Source of the DNA: Martinezella tropici
GTDB lineage: Bacteria; Pseudomonadota; Alphaproteobacteria; Rhizobiales; Rhizobiaceae
Assembly (NCBI RefSeq): GCF_008370325.1
Contig: NZ_VNIP01000003.1
Location: 124,001-188,000 of the forward strand
Reading direction: 5' to 3'
Length of the DNA: 64,000 bases
Position 1 is the first letter of the stretch; each line of letters begins with the position of its first letter. The notes under the pieces were generated by a model that was not told the origin of the DNA, searched no databases, and saw only the letters and a list, made by a program, of their open reading frames with translations. The position numbers and the translations under genes were made by a program. Shown here in pieces: positions 26,869-37,283 of the stretch.

Positions 26869-28281
26869 TTACTGGAAATCGAATACACTCAGGCCTGTCG
26901 CCATTTCGTCAAGACCGAGCGGGCGCGTCACCGGCGGTTCTGCTCTCGCCAGGCAGCCCTGACGTTCGCACAGGCGACAGGCCGGGCCGATCGCGACGGG
27001 CATCGAGCCCAGCGCCTTGCCGTAAATCACCTCGTCGCGATGGGCGATATCGCAGCCGACGAGGAGCGCCGTGCGGCGCATCCTTTCTCCGAAATCGGCC
27101 CGCGGCCCCTCGACCGTCCGCGATATGGTGAGAAATCCGCCGCCATCAGGCATCTGCGTGTCGTCCACCAATATCTGCCCAGGCTGGGTAAAGGCGGCAT
27201 GGATATTGAGCTTGGGACAGCCGCCGCCAAAGCGCGCCTGCGGAAAGCCTTGGGCGCCTGCCTTGCGCAGGCGATGGCCGGCATTGTCGATCTCCATCAG
27301 GAAAAACGGAATGGCTGATGCGCCCGGACGCTGCAGGCTGGTCAGTCGCGTGGCGGCCTGCTCGTAGGAAACGCCGAAGCGGGCGCCGAGGCCTTCAATA
27401 TCGTAGTGCAGCCGTTGCGCCGCCGAAAGATAGGCACCATAGGGCATCAAAAGCGCATGCGAGGCATATCGCGCCAGCTCGAAGCGGGCAATGCGCTTGG
27501 CTTCCGGCGTCGAGAGCGCGAGCGTCTCCAGTTCGGCGGCAATCGCCTCGCGCATGACCAACAGCGAGACCTCGGTCGCAATCTCCCGAAGCTGATCGAA
27601 GGGCGACAATCGCTCGGACAGAAAAAGCCGCATGGAATGCCGGTCGTAGCGCCGGCGCAGGCCCGGCATGGCGCGCACCGGCAGCAGGCGCACGGCAATA
27701 CCATGCTCGCTCTTCAACCACGCCTTCAATCCGCCTGCCATATCGTCAACGGGCGAAAGGCGCTCATGGAATGTCTCTGCGGCATCTTCGATGCGGGCGA
27801 AAAAATTGGGCCGCGCTTGCAGACGGTCGTGAACCTCGTCGAGCGGCAGGCGGGGGCCGGCGACATCGGCGACCCGGCCTTCGCGGGACAGAAGCTCGGC
27901 GAGATCGGACAGTCTTGCGGTCTGCTCGCGATAGGCGCGATAAAGCCGGATTATGCCGTTTGCCGCATTCGGCGCGGCTTCGGCAAGCTCGATCAGCTCC
28001 TGATCGCCCGGGATTTCACCTGATAGAAGCGGATCGGCAAAGACTTCACGCAATTGCCCCGCACTACCGCCCTGCTCGCCCTGCAGTTCATCGAGATCGA
28101 CCTTGTAGACTGCTGACAGTTTCAGCAGCAGTTGCACAGTCAACGGCCGCTGATTGCGCTCGATGAGATTGAGATAGGACGGCGAGATATCGAGAGCCTG
28201 CGCCATCGTCGTCTGCGTCAGGCTAAGGCCCGTGCGGATGCGACGAACCCGAGGTCCGGCAAAGATCTTCCGCTCAACCAT
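26869..28281 (-). CDS. XRE/IrrE-type regulator of short-chain fatty acyl metabolism (RamB-like)
   Basis: A 470-residue regulator. An N-terminal XRE helix-turn-helix lies at about residues 8-65 (RIRTGLSLTQTTMAQALDIS, then PSYLNLIERNQRPLT). A central IrrE/ImmA-like domain (about 180-330) contains FELARYASHALLMPYGAYL but no HExxH metal site, so peptidase activity is unlikely. The C-terminal domain has a conserved-looking C-x2-C-x4-C cluster (CRLCERQGC). Relatives such as RamB control acetate, glyoxylate and propionate genes and are thought to sense acyl-CoA. It is divergent from aceA, with repeated TTTACAA-type motifs between them, so direct control of isocitrate lyase is likely. Confidence 0.88.
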   Translation of the reverse strand: MVERKIFAGPRVRRIRTGLSLTQTTMAQALDISPSYLNLIERNQRPLTVQLLLKLSAVYKVDLDELQGEQGGSAGQLREVFADPLLSGEIPGDQELIELAEAAPNAANGIIRLYRAYREQTARLSDLAELLSREGRVADVAGPRLPLDEVHDRLQARPNFFARIEDAAETFHERLSPVDDMAGGLKAWLKSEHGIAVRLLPVRAMPGLRRRYDRHSMRLFLSERLSPFDQLREIATEVSLLVMREAIAAELETLALSTPEAKRIARFELARYASHALLMPYGAYLSAAQRLHYDIEGLGARFGVSYEQAATRLTSLQRPGASAIPFFLMEIDNAGHRLRKAGAQGFPQARFGGGCPKLNIHAAFTQPGQILVDDTQMPDGGGFLTISRTVEGPRADFGERMRRTALLVGCDIAHRDEVIYGKALGSMPVAIGPACRLCERQGCLARAEPPVTRPLGLDEMATGLSVFDFQ

Positions 28282-28291
28282 ATGTCAAACC

Positions 28292-28488
28292 TTTTACAAA
28301 CCTTCCATCAATCGAATTTTACAAGATTTACAATTTTACTAGGAACAGATGTCAACGATAGCACATCATAACCCTTTTACCTACCGAGATCTTCTGGTTT
28401 TCCTAGCTCTGTAATCGCCAGTATTGTAAAAATAGTCACGCAATCGAGATCGATCGGAAGGATCGAGAGCAAGTATCGGGAGAATAGC

Positions 28489-28507
<19 letters not shown>
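28292..28507. promoter_or_regulatory. Divergent promoter region with repeated TTTACAA motifs
   Basis: The gap between the RamB-like regulator and aceA is AT-rich and holds several copies of one motif: TTTTACAAA at 28292-28300, TTTTACAAG at 28317-28325, ATTTACAAT at 28327-28335, the inverted ATTGTAAAA at 28423-28431, and GTTTTACAAAC at 28497-28507, just inside aceA. They are good candidates for binding sites of the divergent regulator. Confidence 0.55.
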
Positions 28508-29778
<1,271 letters not shown>

Positions 29779-29803
29779 TATCGAGATTTAGGAGGAGAAT
29801 GAA

Positions 29804-30049
29804 ATGGCATCGATAGCACGCGTTCGCGAGAGAGCCGAAGAGCAGTCTCTCACCATGAATACCGATCAGCAGGCGGCCATCCGCATGCTGGCCAACGAGC
29901 TGCATCGCCTCAATCAGGCCGTCATGAATGCGGTCGAGGCCGGTGTTTCCGTCGAGCTCGTCCGCTCGGCCCGCCACCATGGCGGCAACGGCAACTGGGG
30001 CGATCTCTTGATCCCTGTCGTCGTCGCCAACGCGGCACATCAGGCTTGA
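29804..30049 (+). CDS. Small protein of unknown function downstream of aceA
   Basis: An 81-residue protein with a strong AGGAGG site before its ATG, 25 bases after aceA, so translation is likely. It has an N-terminal helical, charged region and a C-terminal RSARHHGGNGNWGDLLIPVV segment. No signal peptide, membrane helix or known domain is recognised. Co-transcription with isocitrate lyase suggests a role tied to C2 growth, but no function can be assigned. Confidence 0.7.
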   Translation: MASIARVRERAEEQSLTMNTDQQAAIRMLANELHRLNQAVMNAVEAGVSVELVRSARHHGGNGNWGDLLIPVVVANAAHQA

Positions 30050-30074
30050 TGGACAAACCGTCCAGCCAATGTTC

Positions 30075-30102
30075 GGGCCGCGCCGTTTTCAACGGCCGGC
30101 CC
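30075..30102 (+). terminator. Possible terminator hairpin of the aceA operon
   Basis: GGGCCG, CG, CCGTT, a 3-base loop, AACGG, C, CGGCCC: a long GC-rich stem with a small internal mismatch. No good T-tract follows, so rho-independent action is uncertain. Confidence 0.45.
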
Positions 30103-30271
30103 GTTCTCGTGGCTGGCATTGACCTGCCTTAATTGGAAGTGCCGCTTGCCGAAAAGGATGCTCAATCCAGCAAGTTCGGACACAATATTGGTATCCAGCA
30201 TGTAGAGCCCGCTCAAAGGTCGATTTCCGTCACCGGCAACAAGGCATCATCGATATTTCGGCCAGGACTGC

Positions 30272-30323
30272 TTGACATTAGGAGCATATACTCTCATATC
30301 CTTCTCATCGGGAGCATATGCTC
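30272..30323 (+). promoter_or_regulatory. Promoter with two palindromic operator sites
   Basis: TTGACA at 30272-30277 with a weak -10 (CATATC) 17 bases later. GAGCATATACTC (30282-30293, one mismatch from palindromic) lies in the spacer. GAGCATATGCTC (30312-30323, perfect palindrome) lies just downstream. The sites are 30 bases apart centre to centre, about three helical turns, placed as expected for repression. The MarR-type regulator at the end of the same gene group is the natural candidate binder. Confidence 0.6.
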
Positions 30324-30347
30324 TTATCGGATCGAGGAGTGAAGATC

Positions 30348-31229
30348 GTGAGCCAGGCTGAAATACTTGTAAGCGGCGCCACCGGAAGAACCGGTGCGGC
30401 TGCCATCGACGAGCTGCGCAAGATGGGCAAAACCGTTCGTGCCTATGTGCGCTCGGACGATGACCGGGCAGCAGCCCTGAGACAGCGCGGTCTTGAAACC
30501 GCCATCGGTGATTTCACCGATATCGATGCCATCCGGATCGCCATGGAAGGCATCAGGTCTGCCTATTTCCTGCACCCGATAGCGCCCGGGATCGTTAGGG
30601 CGGCGGCCTATTTCGCACAGGCTGCCAAGGAAACTGGCGTGTCGGCGATCGTCAACATGTCACAGATCTCGGCTCGTCGGGAATCGACAAGCCACGCGGC
30701 ACAGGATCACTGGGTTTCGGAACGCGTCTTCGACTGGTCGGGCGTCCCGACAACCCACCTGCGTCCGACATTCTTTGCCGACTGGCTCGTCTACCCGCAT
30801 TTTGCAAAGGAAATCTGGGCAACGCGAAAGATCCAGTTCCCCTTCGAGAACGGTCGCCATGCGCCCATTCCCGCTGATGACCAGGGCCGGGTGATCGCTC
30901 ACCTTCTGGCCCACCCTGAGGGCCACGAAGGCAAGATCTACCCTCTCCACGGTCCTGTCGAGATGAACCACACCGAGATCGCCGCCATCATGAGCGACGT
31001 CCTTGGCGTGAAGATCGAATACGCGCCGACCTCGATCGAGGAATTCAAGGACAAGATGGAAAACCTTTACAAGTTCCCGCCGTTCCTAGTGCAGCACTTG
31101 GTTGAAGTCGCGCAGAACTATCGCGACGGCGTCTTCTCGGGCACGAACGACGCAGTCGAGAAGATCACCGGAGCTCCCGCACTCACGGTCAAACAATTCA
31201 TAACAAACAATCGCGCCGCCTTCGAGTGA
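30348..31229 (+). CDS. NmrA-like NAD(P)-binding protein
   Basis: A 293-residue Rossmann-fold protein of the atypical short-chain/NmrA group. The nucleotide-binding motif is GATGRTG at residues 10-16. No YxxxK catalytic pair was noticed, as in NmrA/QorB-like proteins that sense redox state or reduce quinones. The GTG at 30348 is preferred: GAGGAG lies 8 bases upstream, whereas the earlier in-frame ATG at 30318 sits inside the operator palindrome. It is the first gene of a four-gene group with a small protein, an SDR and a MarR regulator, which looks like an inducible response to reactive organic compounds. Confidence 0.8.
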   Translation: MSQAEILVSGATGRTGAAAIDELRKMGKTVRAYVRSDDDRAAALRQRGLETAIGDFTDIDAIRIAMEGIRSAYFLHPIAPGIVRAAAYFAQAAKETGVSAIVNMSQISARRESTSHAAQDHWVSERVFDWSGVPTTHLRPTFFADWLVYPHFAKEIWATRKIQFPFENGRHAPIPADDQGRVIAHLLAHPEGHEGKIYPLHGPVEMNHTEIAAIMSDVLGVKIEYAPTSIEEFKDKMENLYKFPPFLVQHLVEVAQNYRDGVFSGTNDAVEKITGAPALTVKQFITNNRAAFE

Positions 31230-31255
31230 CGGTGGAGCAGACAGGAGACATTGCA

Positions 31256-31627
31256 ATGGCACATGAATATGAACGTCACCCCTTCCTAGATGACCTGACG
31301 GCCGACGCGGAGCTCACCAGTTCCGTAGTAAGAGGATCTGTTATCGGACGCGAAGAGATCAAGCTCGCAGTCAATACCGTCGGAACCTTCTACGCTTCAC
31401 AGAACCCCACGTTCCTGGAGACGGTCGGCTCGCGGCTTTTCCTCGAGTACCAAGCCGAATTAACCAGTGGCGAAAAACTCACCGCCACCGTTGTCGTGGA
31501 CCGTAATCCCGACGGCGCCGTACCGCGGGTGAGCGTCCGAATGAGCCCGCTTGGCTCTGTCCTGGCCCTTTCGGCTCATCTACGGGGAGCACTCTCCGGA
31601 AAGTTGCCGGCAAACCTCTTTCTTTAA
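31256..31627 (+). CDS. Small conserved-looking protein in the NmrA/SDR group
   Basis: A 123-residue soluble protein without signal peptide. AGGAGA precedes the ATG at 31256; the longer frame from 31226 would overlap the NmrA-like stop but has no ribosome site. Alternating beta-type segments (TVGTFYASQNPTFLETVGSR, KLTATVVVDRN, PRVSVRMSPLG) suggest a small mixed alpha/beta fold, but I do not recognise the family with confidence. Its placement between two NAD(P)-binding proteins suggests a helper or small enzyme in the same response. Confidence 0.65.
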   Translation: MAHEYERHPFLDDLTADAELTSSVVRGSVIGREEIKLAVNTVGTFYASQNPTFLETVGSRLFLEYQAELTSGEKLTATVVVDRNPDGAVPRVSVRMSPLGSVLALSAHLRGALSGKLPANLFL

Positions 31628-31696
31628 ACCGAAGATTGGACAGGCCCGCACAGGCATCCTCGCCTTGGCCCACTATGCTAGAAAGGAAATTCAGTC

Positions 31697-32413
31697 ATGG
31701 ACGTCGCCAACAATACAATCTTCATTACCGGTGCGAATCGTGGCCTCGGCCTTGCCTTCGCACGCGAAGCCGTCCGCCGCGGAGCAACGAAGGTCTACGC
31801 GGGGATGCGCAACACCAGCGATTTCACGGAACCCGGCATCGTCCCAGTCCAGATCGACGTTACGGATAAGGTATCGATAGCCGCTGCCGCCGAAATCGCC
31901 GCTGATACCAACATTCTGGTCAACAACGCGGGCATTGCCGCTCTGATCGACGGACCATTGGCGGGGGACTTCGAAACTCAGTCGCAGCGTCTCTTCGATA
32001 CCAACTACTACGGCGTGGTCCGCGTGAGCCAAGCCTTCGAGCAAGCGCTCTCGAATAAGTCCCATGCCGCCATTATCAATGTTCTGTCTGACATCGTGTG
32101 GCTGCCACGGCCAATCCTGACCCCATATGCCGCCTCAAAAGCGGCCGCATGGAGCTTCACGAACCAGCTCCGGCATCACCTTCGTGATCGCGGCATTCAG
32201 GTTCTTGGCCTTCACGTGGGCTTTGTCGATACCGATCTGACCAATGGCATCGACGTCCCGAAGGCCAACCCTGCGGATGTCGTGCGCCAGACCTATGATG
32301 CCCTCGCCATTGGCAAGAGTGAAATCATGGCTGATGAGGGAACGGCTTTGCTGAAGAGTACGCTTGCAGCAGTAGATCCCGGCTATATCACGCCTCCTCA
32401 AGGCATGTTCTGA
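31697..32413 (+). CDS. Short-chain dehydrogenase/reductase
   Basis: A 238-residue classical SDR. Cofactor motif TGANRGLG at 11-18, NNAG at 76-79, catalytic S131 and the pair Y144/K148 in YAASK. These give a full active site for NAD(P)-dependent reduction of a carbonyl or oxidation of an alcohol. The substrate is unknown. It is third in the NmrA-to-MarR group, with 69 bases before it. Confidence 0.88.
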   Translation: MDVANNTIFITGANRGLGLAFAREAVRRGATKVYAGMRNTSDFTEPGIVPVQIDVTDKVSIAAAAEIAADTNILVNNAGIAALIDGPLAGDFETQSQRLFDTNYYGVVRVSQAFEQALSNKSHAAIINVLSDIVWLPRPILTPYAASKAAAWSFTNQLRHHLRDRGIQVLGLHVGFVDTDLTNGIDVPKANPADVVRQTYDALAIGKSEIMADEGTALLKSTLAAVDPGYITPPQGMF

Positions 32414-32519
32414 TAGTAGCGAAGGCCGCCGGTATCTATAAGCAGGCCAAGGGCGGGACATTCTCAGAATTTTCCTGCCCATGGCTTTAGCAATGCGCGG
32501 CTCTTGAGAGGAAATAGGG

Positions 32520-32978
32520 ATGTTGACAGCCAACCAACCGCTAGGAATCGATCAATGCACCTGCTTCGCTATGAGAAAGGCTACTCGGCAGATAACCCGT
32601 TTCTATGATAGACACCTAGAGCCAACCGGACTGCGCATTACGCAATTTTTGACCCTCGCCGCCCTTGAAGAAGCGGGCGGGGCTGCTGTGAACACTCTCG
32701 CCGAGCGGCTCGATATCGAGCGGACGGCTATGGGAAAGATGGTCGGCTTTCTTGAGCGCGACGGCTTTGTCACGATGAAGCCCTCTCTCACGGACGGCCG
32801 AGTTCGTATCATTGAACTTACAGACCAAGGCCGCCACCTCCACAAGCAAGCAGAACCCCTCTGGCAAAAGGCGCAGCTGGAATTTGCACAGCTTAACGGA
32901 CTTAAGAAAACCCAGACGTTGCGGCAGGAACTGAACGCCATCGATGTCGGAAGTTCAGCGGCCGCTTCCGGAGAATAA
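32520..32978 (+). CDS. MarR family transcriptional regulator
   Basis: A 152-residue regulator. The winged helix (about residues 45-105) includes FLTLAALEEAGGAAVNTLAE, RLDIERTAMGKMVGFLERDG, and the wing DGRVRIIELTDQG. MarR proteins usually bind palindromes near the promoter they control and let go when they bind a small phenolic or oxidant. The paired GAGCATATGCTC-type sites at 30282-30323 upstream of this gene group are the likely target. AGAGGAAA lies ahead of the ATG. Confidence 0.85.
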   Translation: MLTANQPLGIDQCTCFAMRKATRQITRFYDRHLEPTGLRITQFLTLAALEEAGGAAVNTLAERLDIERTAMGKMVGFLERDGFVTMKPSLTDGRVRIIELTDQGRHLHKQAEPLWQKAQLEFAQLNGLKKTQTLRQELNAIDVGSSAAASGE

Positions 32979-33168
32979 TCCATCGGGCTGGCGGCGACCA
33001 AAAAGCACAACGGAATAATCGGCGCTTGTTGAACTATTGTTCCAATCGGAACGTACGCAGTTAAACCGCTATATCGACTCGATCTTGATGATCGCCGTGA
33101 TCGGATTCGAACCCGCCGGCTCGCCCTTGCGCAATCGATGCCCTTGATGGACCCGAAAGCCCAGGCCT

Positions 33169-34131
33169 TCAGGGTGCGGCGTTGGCTCCGAAGTCCGCAA
33201 ACGCCTGCGCGATGACCTCGGCGGTGGCGCCGGAGGCGACGAGGGCTGCCAGCAAGATTCTCGACTGCCCGGGGCGCAGCGTAGGCGAATGAACTGCGCC
33301 GGCATTGGCAAGATCATGCCCGCCGCCCCCGCCGCCATAACTTGAAACCAGCAGCCCATCCGGAACGCGGCTGGAGACCACGACGGGCACGCCGACATCG
33401 GCACAGCGCCTGACGGCTTCGACCAGACACGGATTGGCGTTGCCCGAGCCGAGGGCCGCGAGAACGATGCCATGGGCATCGGCCCGGAGGCTCGCATCCA
33501 CATGTATCGAGTCACAACCGGGATAGATTGCCACCACATCGATACGCACGCTGTCGAGCGCTGTCGCAAGGCGCGGGCTTGGCGGATTTTCGAGCGGCCG
33601 TGATTGTCGAAAAGCATCGGCAACATCCGACGAATACTTATAAAACCCCCAAGCCGGCAGCAGCCGGCCGCCGAAACAGACGAGCACGCCGCGCTCTGCA
33701 TTGACCGGATCGGTAGCAGCAGCAACGGCGGAGGCAAGATTGGCAGGGCCGTCAGCCTTGGGATGATCGGCGGTGAATTGCGCACCCGTGAACACGACCG
33801 GCTTATTCAACCCGTGCTGCAGATGAACGAGCAGTGCCGTCTCTTCCATCGCATCCGTCCCGTGCAGGATGACGATGCCGCCGACCGCGGCATCATCAAG
33901 CAATTCCCCCACCTTGTCGCTGATAGCTTGCATGTCGGTGAGTGTGAGGCTCGCCGAATCCTTCGCCATCAGTTCGATAGGTTTGAGATCGACGGGCATG
34001 TCGGGCAGGAGTGCCAGCAGGCTTTCTCCCGTCAGGGACGGCGAGCTGGCGCCGTTGCCGGCGCGCTCGCTTGCGATAGTGCCGCCGGTGGCAATGACTG
34101 CCATCAGCGGATTTGCACTTGCTGCCGTCAC
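33169..34131 (-). CDS. ansA: L-asparaginase, bacterial type
   Basis: A 320-residue amidohydrolase that converts asparagine to aspartate and ammonia. The nucleophile motif TGGTIAS (T18) and the second motif HGTDAMEET (T92, D93) are intact, followed by [18 protein letters not shown] see no export signal, so a cytoplasmic location is likely. Its start overlaps the stop of the permease gene by 4 bases, so uptake and cleavage are made together. Rhizobium etli's well-known ansA product is, from memory, of a quite different rhizobial type, whereas this is the ordinary bacterial-type fold. Confidence 0.88.
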   Translation of the reverse strand: MTAASANPLMAVIATGGTIASERAGNGASSPSLTGESLLALLPDMPVDLKPIELMAKDSASLTLTDMQAISDKVGELLDDAAVGGIVILHGTDAMEETALLVHLQHGLNKPVVFTGAQFTADHPKADGPANLASAVAAATDPVNAERGVLVCFGGRLLPAWGFYKYSSDVADAFRQSRPLENPPSPRLATALDSVRIDVVAIYPGCDSIHVDASLRADAHGIVLAALGSGNANPCLVEAVRRCADVGVPVVVSSRVPDGLLVSSYGGGGGGHDLANAGAVHSPTLRPGQSRILLAALVASGATAEVIAQAFADFGANAAP

Positions 34132-35579
34132 GATTGACCCCGCTCGACTGCCAGGCGGTGGATGCGGTCACGCAGCAGATACCAGCCGATGACCAGGGCC
34201 GGCGCAATTAGGATGAGCGAGGCGATCGTCCAAGTGCCGACAGGATAGTCGAGCGCCATCAGCACCAGCACAGCGAAGAGGAAGACCAGCGTCAGGATGC
34301 CGGTGTAGGGCGCGCCGAACATGCGGAAATCCGGGCGGGCCATCTCGCCGCGCTTCGCCAGCTTCCAGAGCTTCAGCTGGCAGAGCACGATGACGCCCCA
34401 GGCGGAGATGATGCCGAGTGCTGAAAGATTGAGCGCAATCTCGAAGGCAGCCGAGGGAACGACGGCGTTCAGCGCCACGCCGATGACGGTCACGACGGCC
34501 GTCACCGCAATGCCGCCATAGGGCACGCCCGCCTTGTTCATCCTGGCAAGCGCTGCCGGCGCCGAGCCGGAAACCGCCATCGAATGCAGGATACGGCCGG
34601 TGGAATAGAGGCCGGCATTGAGCGACGACAGCACGGCCGTCAGCACGACGAGGTTCATGATGACATCGGCACCTTGGATGCCGATCGTCCCGAAGAAGGT
34701 AACGAAGGGGCTCTCGCCAGACTTATAGGCAGTATAGGGCAGCAGCAGCGACAGAAGCAGCACCGAGCCGACATAGAAGATCAGCAGACGCGCGACCACC
34801 GTGCGGATCGCGCCCGGCATCACCTTGCGCGGATCTTCCGTTTCACCCGCCGTCGTGCCGATCAGTTCGATCGAAGCATAGGCAAAGACTACGCCCTGAA
34901 TGATGACGAAGGCAGGCAAGATGCCATTGGGGAAGAAGCCGCCGCTATCGCTGATGATGCTGAACCCGGCCGCATGGCCGGCAATCGGCGTTCCCGAGAC
35001 GACGAAATAGATGCCGATGACGAGGAAGCTGGCAAGCGCCAGAACCTTGATCAGGCTGAACCAGAATTCGAGTTCGCCGAAAACCTTGACCGACAGCAGG
35101 TTCATGACCAGCACGACCATCAAGGCAATCAGCGCGAAGACCCACTGATCGATACCGGCGAGCCACGGCACATAATGCTTGAAGAAGTTCATGTAGAGGG
35201 CGACGGCCGTCACATCGGCAACCGAGGTCATCGCCCAGTTCAGCCAGTACATCCAGCCGACGGCAAAGGCCATCTTCTCGCCGTAGAACTCACGGGCATA
35301 GGAGACGAACGAACCCGAGCTCGGACGGTGCATGATCAATTCGCCGAGTGCGCGCAGCACCAGAAAGGCAAAGAAACCGCAGAGCGCATAGACGAAGATC
35401 AGGGCCGGACCGGCTGCGGCAAGCCGCCCGCCGGCACCAAGGAAAAGCCCGGTGCCGATCGCGCCGCCAATGGCGATCATCTGGATCTGGCGCGGCTTCA
35501 AGGCCTTGTGGTACCCAAGGTCCTCATTGGCCGGCGGTTGACGATCCGCGGGCACATTCTGGATGGTTTCGACTGACAT
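34128..35579 (-). CDS. ansP: Amino acid permease, probable asparagine permease
   Basis: Inner-membrane carrier of 483 residues with about 12 helices, of the amino acid transporter (AAT) branch of the APC superfamily. The first-helix motif [14 protein letters not shown] and the charged lead ([13 protein letters not shown]) are typical, and [19 protein letters not shown] follows helix 3. The ATG at 35579 has GGAGGAG upstream; an in-frame start 54 bases earlier is less well supported. Co-translation with an asparaginase makes asparagine the likely substrate. Confidence 0.87.
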   Translation of the reverse strand: MSVETIQNVPADRQPPANEDLGYHKALKPRQIQMIAIGGAIGTGLFLGAGGRLAAAGPALIFVYALCGFFAFLVLRALGELIMHRPSSGSFVSYAREFYGEKMAFAVGWMYWLNWAMTSVADVTAVALYMNFFKHYVPWLAGIDQWVFALIALMVVLVMNLLSVKVFGELEFWFSLIKVLALASFLVIGIYFVVSGTPIAGHAAGFSIISDSGGFFPNGILPAFVIIQGVVFAYASIELIGTTAGETEDPRKVMPGAIRTVVARLLIFYVGSVLLLSLLLPYTAYKSGESPFVTFFGTIGIQGADVIMNLVVLTAVLSSLNAGLYSTGRILHSMAVSGSAPAALARMNKAGVPYGGIAVTAVVTVIGVALNAVVPSAAFEIALNLSALGIISAWGVIVLCQLKLWKLAKRGEMARPDFRMFGAPYTGILTLVFLFAVLVLMALDYPVGTWTIASLILIAPALVIGWYLLRDRIHRLAVERGQS

Positions 35580-35702
35580 TGCTCCTCCCTTGAGCCGTTT
35601 GTCCGTGGACGGATCCGGGGTGCTCGCTTGCACCCGACAGGATGCCCTTTCGCTTTAACCAAGCCGTCGATCGAAGCTGATGATCGCCGGTCATGCTGTA
35701 AT

Positions 35703-35718
35703 GCTGTATGACAGATTT
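35703..35718 (+). promoter_or_regulatory. Operator site 1 of the ans locus
   Basis: GCTGTATGACAGATTT is the exact reverse complement of operator site 2 at 35801-35816. The core GTATGAC fits the GT-N3-AC pattern typical of FadR-subfamily GntR regulators, and CTGT/ACAG arms add dyad symmetry. It lies about 125 bases upstream of the permease start. Confidence 0.6.
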
Positions 35719-35800
35719 TCCTCTTAGACATAGAATTTGCTGGAGGTCAACCCGGCACCAGGCTTATTGACGCGGTTCGACGCAATCGCTAACAGGTTTT

Positions 35801-35816
35801 AAATCTGTCATACAGC
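35801..35816 (-). promoter_or_regulatory. Operator site 2 of the ans locus
   Basis: AAATCTGTCATACAGC is identical, on the opposite strand, to site 1, and lies about 40 bases before the aspartase start codon. The pair gives one site per divergent promoter. The FadR-type regulator at 37255-37968 is the likely binder. Confidence 0.6.
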
Positions 35817-35855
35817 TTGACAGATATAGCTTGATTTCGACCATAGGAGGATAAG

Positions 35856-37283
35856 GTGGTCAAGACGCGAAGCGAATATGACCTGTTGGGCGAAAAGGAT
35901 ATTCCGGCCGATGTCTATTGGGGGGTGCATACCGCACGGGCGGTTGAAAACTTCCAGGTAACTGGCACGCCGATCGGGCGCTACACGCATCTCATCCGCG
36001 GCCTCGCCTTCGTCAAGGAAGCGGCGGCCCTTGCCAATCACGAGCTTGGCCTGCTCACCAAGGAGAGGCTCGACGCCATCGTGCGCGCCTGCCGTGAGAT
36101 TCGTGCCGGCGAGCTTCACGACCAGTTCGTCGTCGATGTCATACAGGGCGGTGCCGGCACCTCGACCAACATGAACGCCAACGAGGTCATCGCCAATCGC
36201 GCGCTCGAGCTGCTCGGCCACGCCAAGGGCGACTATGGCCATCTCCATCCCAACGATCACGTCAATCTCAGCCAGTCGACCAACGATGCCTATCCGACGG
36301 CTGTCAATGTCGCTGTCATCGAAGCCATCGACGGCCTCGCTACCGCAATGGAAGCGCTGCAGGGAGCCTTCGAGCGTAAGGCCAAGGAATTCGACAGCAT
36401 CCTGAAGGTCGGCCGCACGCAGCTGCAGGACGCCGTGCCCATGACGCTCGGACAGGAATTCAGGACCTTCGCCGTCATGCTCGGCGAAGACAGAGCCCGC
36501 CTGCTCGAATCGGGCTCCCTCCTGAATGAGATCAATCTCGGCGCCACCGCGATCGGCACCGGCCTCAATGCGCCTGCCGGCTATGCAGCACTTGCCTGCG
36601 CGCATCTCGCCCGGCTGACCGGCCGGCCGCTCGTGACCGCAAGCGACCTCATCGAGGCAACACAGGATCCCGGCGCCTTCGTGCATCTTTCCGGCGTGCT
36701 GAAGCGCGTTGCGGTCAAGCTTTCCAAAACCTGCAACGACCTGCGCCTTCTGTCCTCCGGGCCACGGGCCGGCATCGGCGAAATCACGCTGCCGGCGATG
36801 CAGGCCGGTTCGAGCATCATGCCCGGCAAGGTCAATCCCGTCATCCCGGAAATGGTCAACCAGGTGGCTTTCTCCGTCATCGGCAACGACATCACCGTGA
36901 CCATGGCGGCAGAAGCCGGCCAGCTGCAGCTCAATGCCTTCGAACCGATCATGGTGCGCGCGCTATCGGAAAGCATCATGCATCTGACCGCGGCCTGCCA
37001 TATCCTTGCCGAACGCTGCGTCGATGGCATTACCGCCAATCCCGCTCTCATGGCGCAACGCCTGCACGAATCAATCGGCCTTGCCACTGCGCTGAACCCG
37101 CTGATCGGCTATCAGGCGGCGACAAAGGTTGCCCGCGAAGCACTGGCGACAGGACGCACCGTGCCGGAAATCGTGCTGGACCATGGATATCTGACGGCCG
37201 AAGAGCTTTTCGAGGCGCTGCGGCCCGAGCGGCTCGCCAATCTGCCGGCTGCCGTCAATGGTGCGGCTGATCCTCGCCGATGA
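35856..37283 (+). CDS. aspA: Aspartate ammonia-lyase (aspartase)
   Basis: A 475-residue cytoplasmic enzyme of the fumarase/aspartase family, converting aspartate to fumarate plus ammonia. The signature GSSIMPGKVNP at about residues 318-328 contains the catalytic serine loop. TSTNMNANEVIANRA near residue 105, SQSTNDAYPTA near 140 and VGRTQLQDAVP near 188 complete the active site. The GTG start has AGGAGG five bases upstream. With the divergent permease and asparaginase it completes asparagine to fumarate. Its 3' end overlaps the convergent regulator gene by 29 bases. A close fumarase is excluded by context more than by sequence. Confidence 0.92.
   Translation: MVKTRSEYDLLGEKDIPADVYWGVHTARAVENFQVTGTPIGRYTHLIRGLAFVKEAAALANHELGLLTKERLDAIVRACREIRAGELHDQFVVDVIQGGAGTSTNMNANEVIANRALELLGHAKGDYGHLHPNDHVNLSQSTNDAYPTAVNVAVIEAIDGLATAMEALQGAFERKAKEFDSILKVGRTQLQDAVPMTLGQEFRTFAVMLGEDRARLLESGSLLNEINLGATAIGTGLNAPAGYAALACAHLARLTGRPLVTASDLIEATQDPGAFVHLSGVLKRVAVKLSKTCNDLRLLSSGPRAGIGEITLPAMQAGSSIMPGKVNPVIPEMVNQVAFSVIGNDITVTMAAEAGQLQLNAFEPIMVRALSESIMHLTAACHILAERCVDGITANPALMAQRLHESIGLATALNPLIGYQAATKVAREALATGRTVPEIVLDHGYLTAEELFEALRPERLANLPAAVNGAADPRR

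Larger units (their letters stand above)
30050..30347. other. Intergenic region after the aceA operon
   Basis: 298 bases. The left part has a likely terminator hairpin for the aceA operon (30075-30102); the right part has the promoter and paired operator sites of the next operon (30272-30323) and the GAGGAG ribosome site at 30334-30339. I see no further gene. Confidence 0.55.

Noticed and set aside
33103..33114. GGATTCGAACCC, which resembles the T-arm of a tRNA on the minus strand
   Set aside because: The neighbouring bases do not form a five-pair T stem, and no acceptor or anticodon arms or CCA end can be built around it. Chance match, not a tRNA or attachment site.
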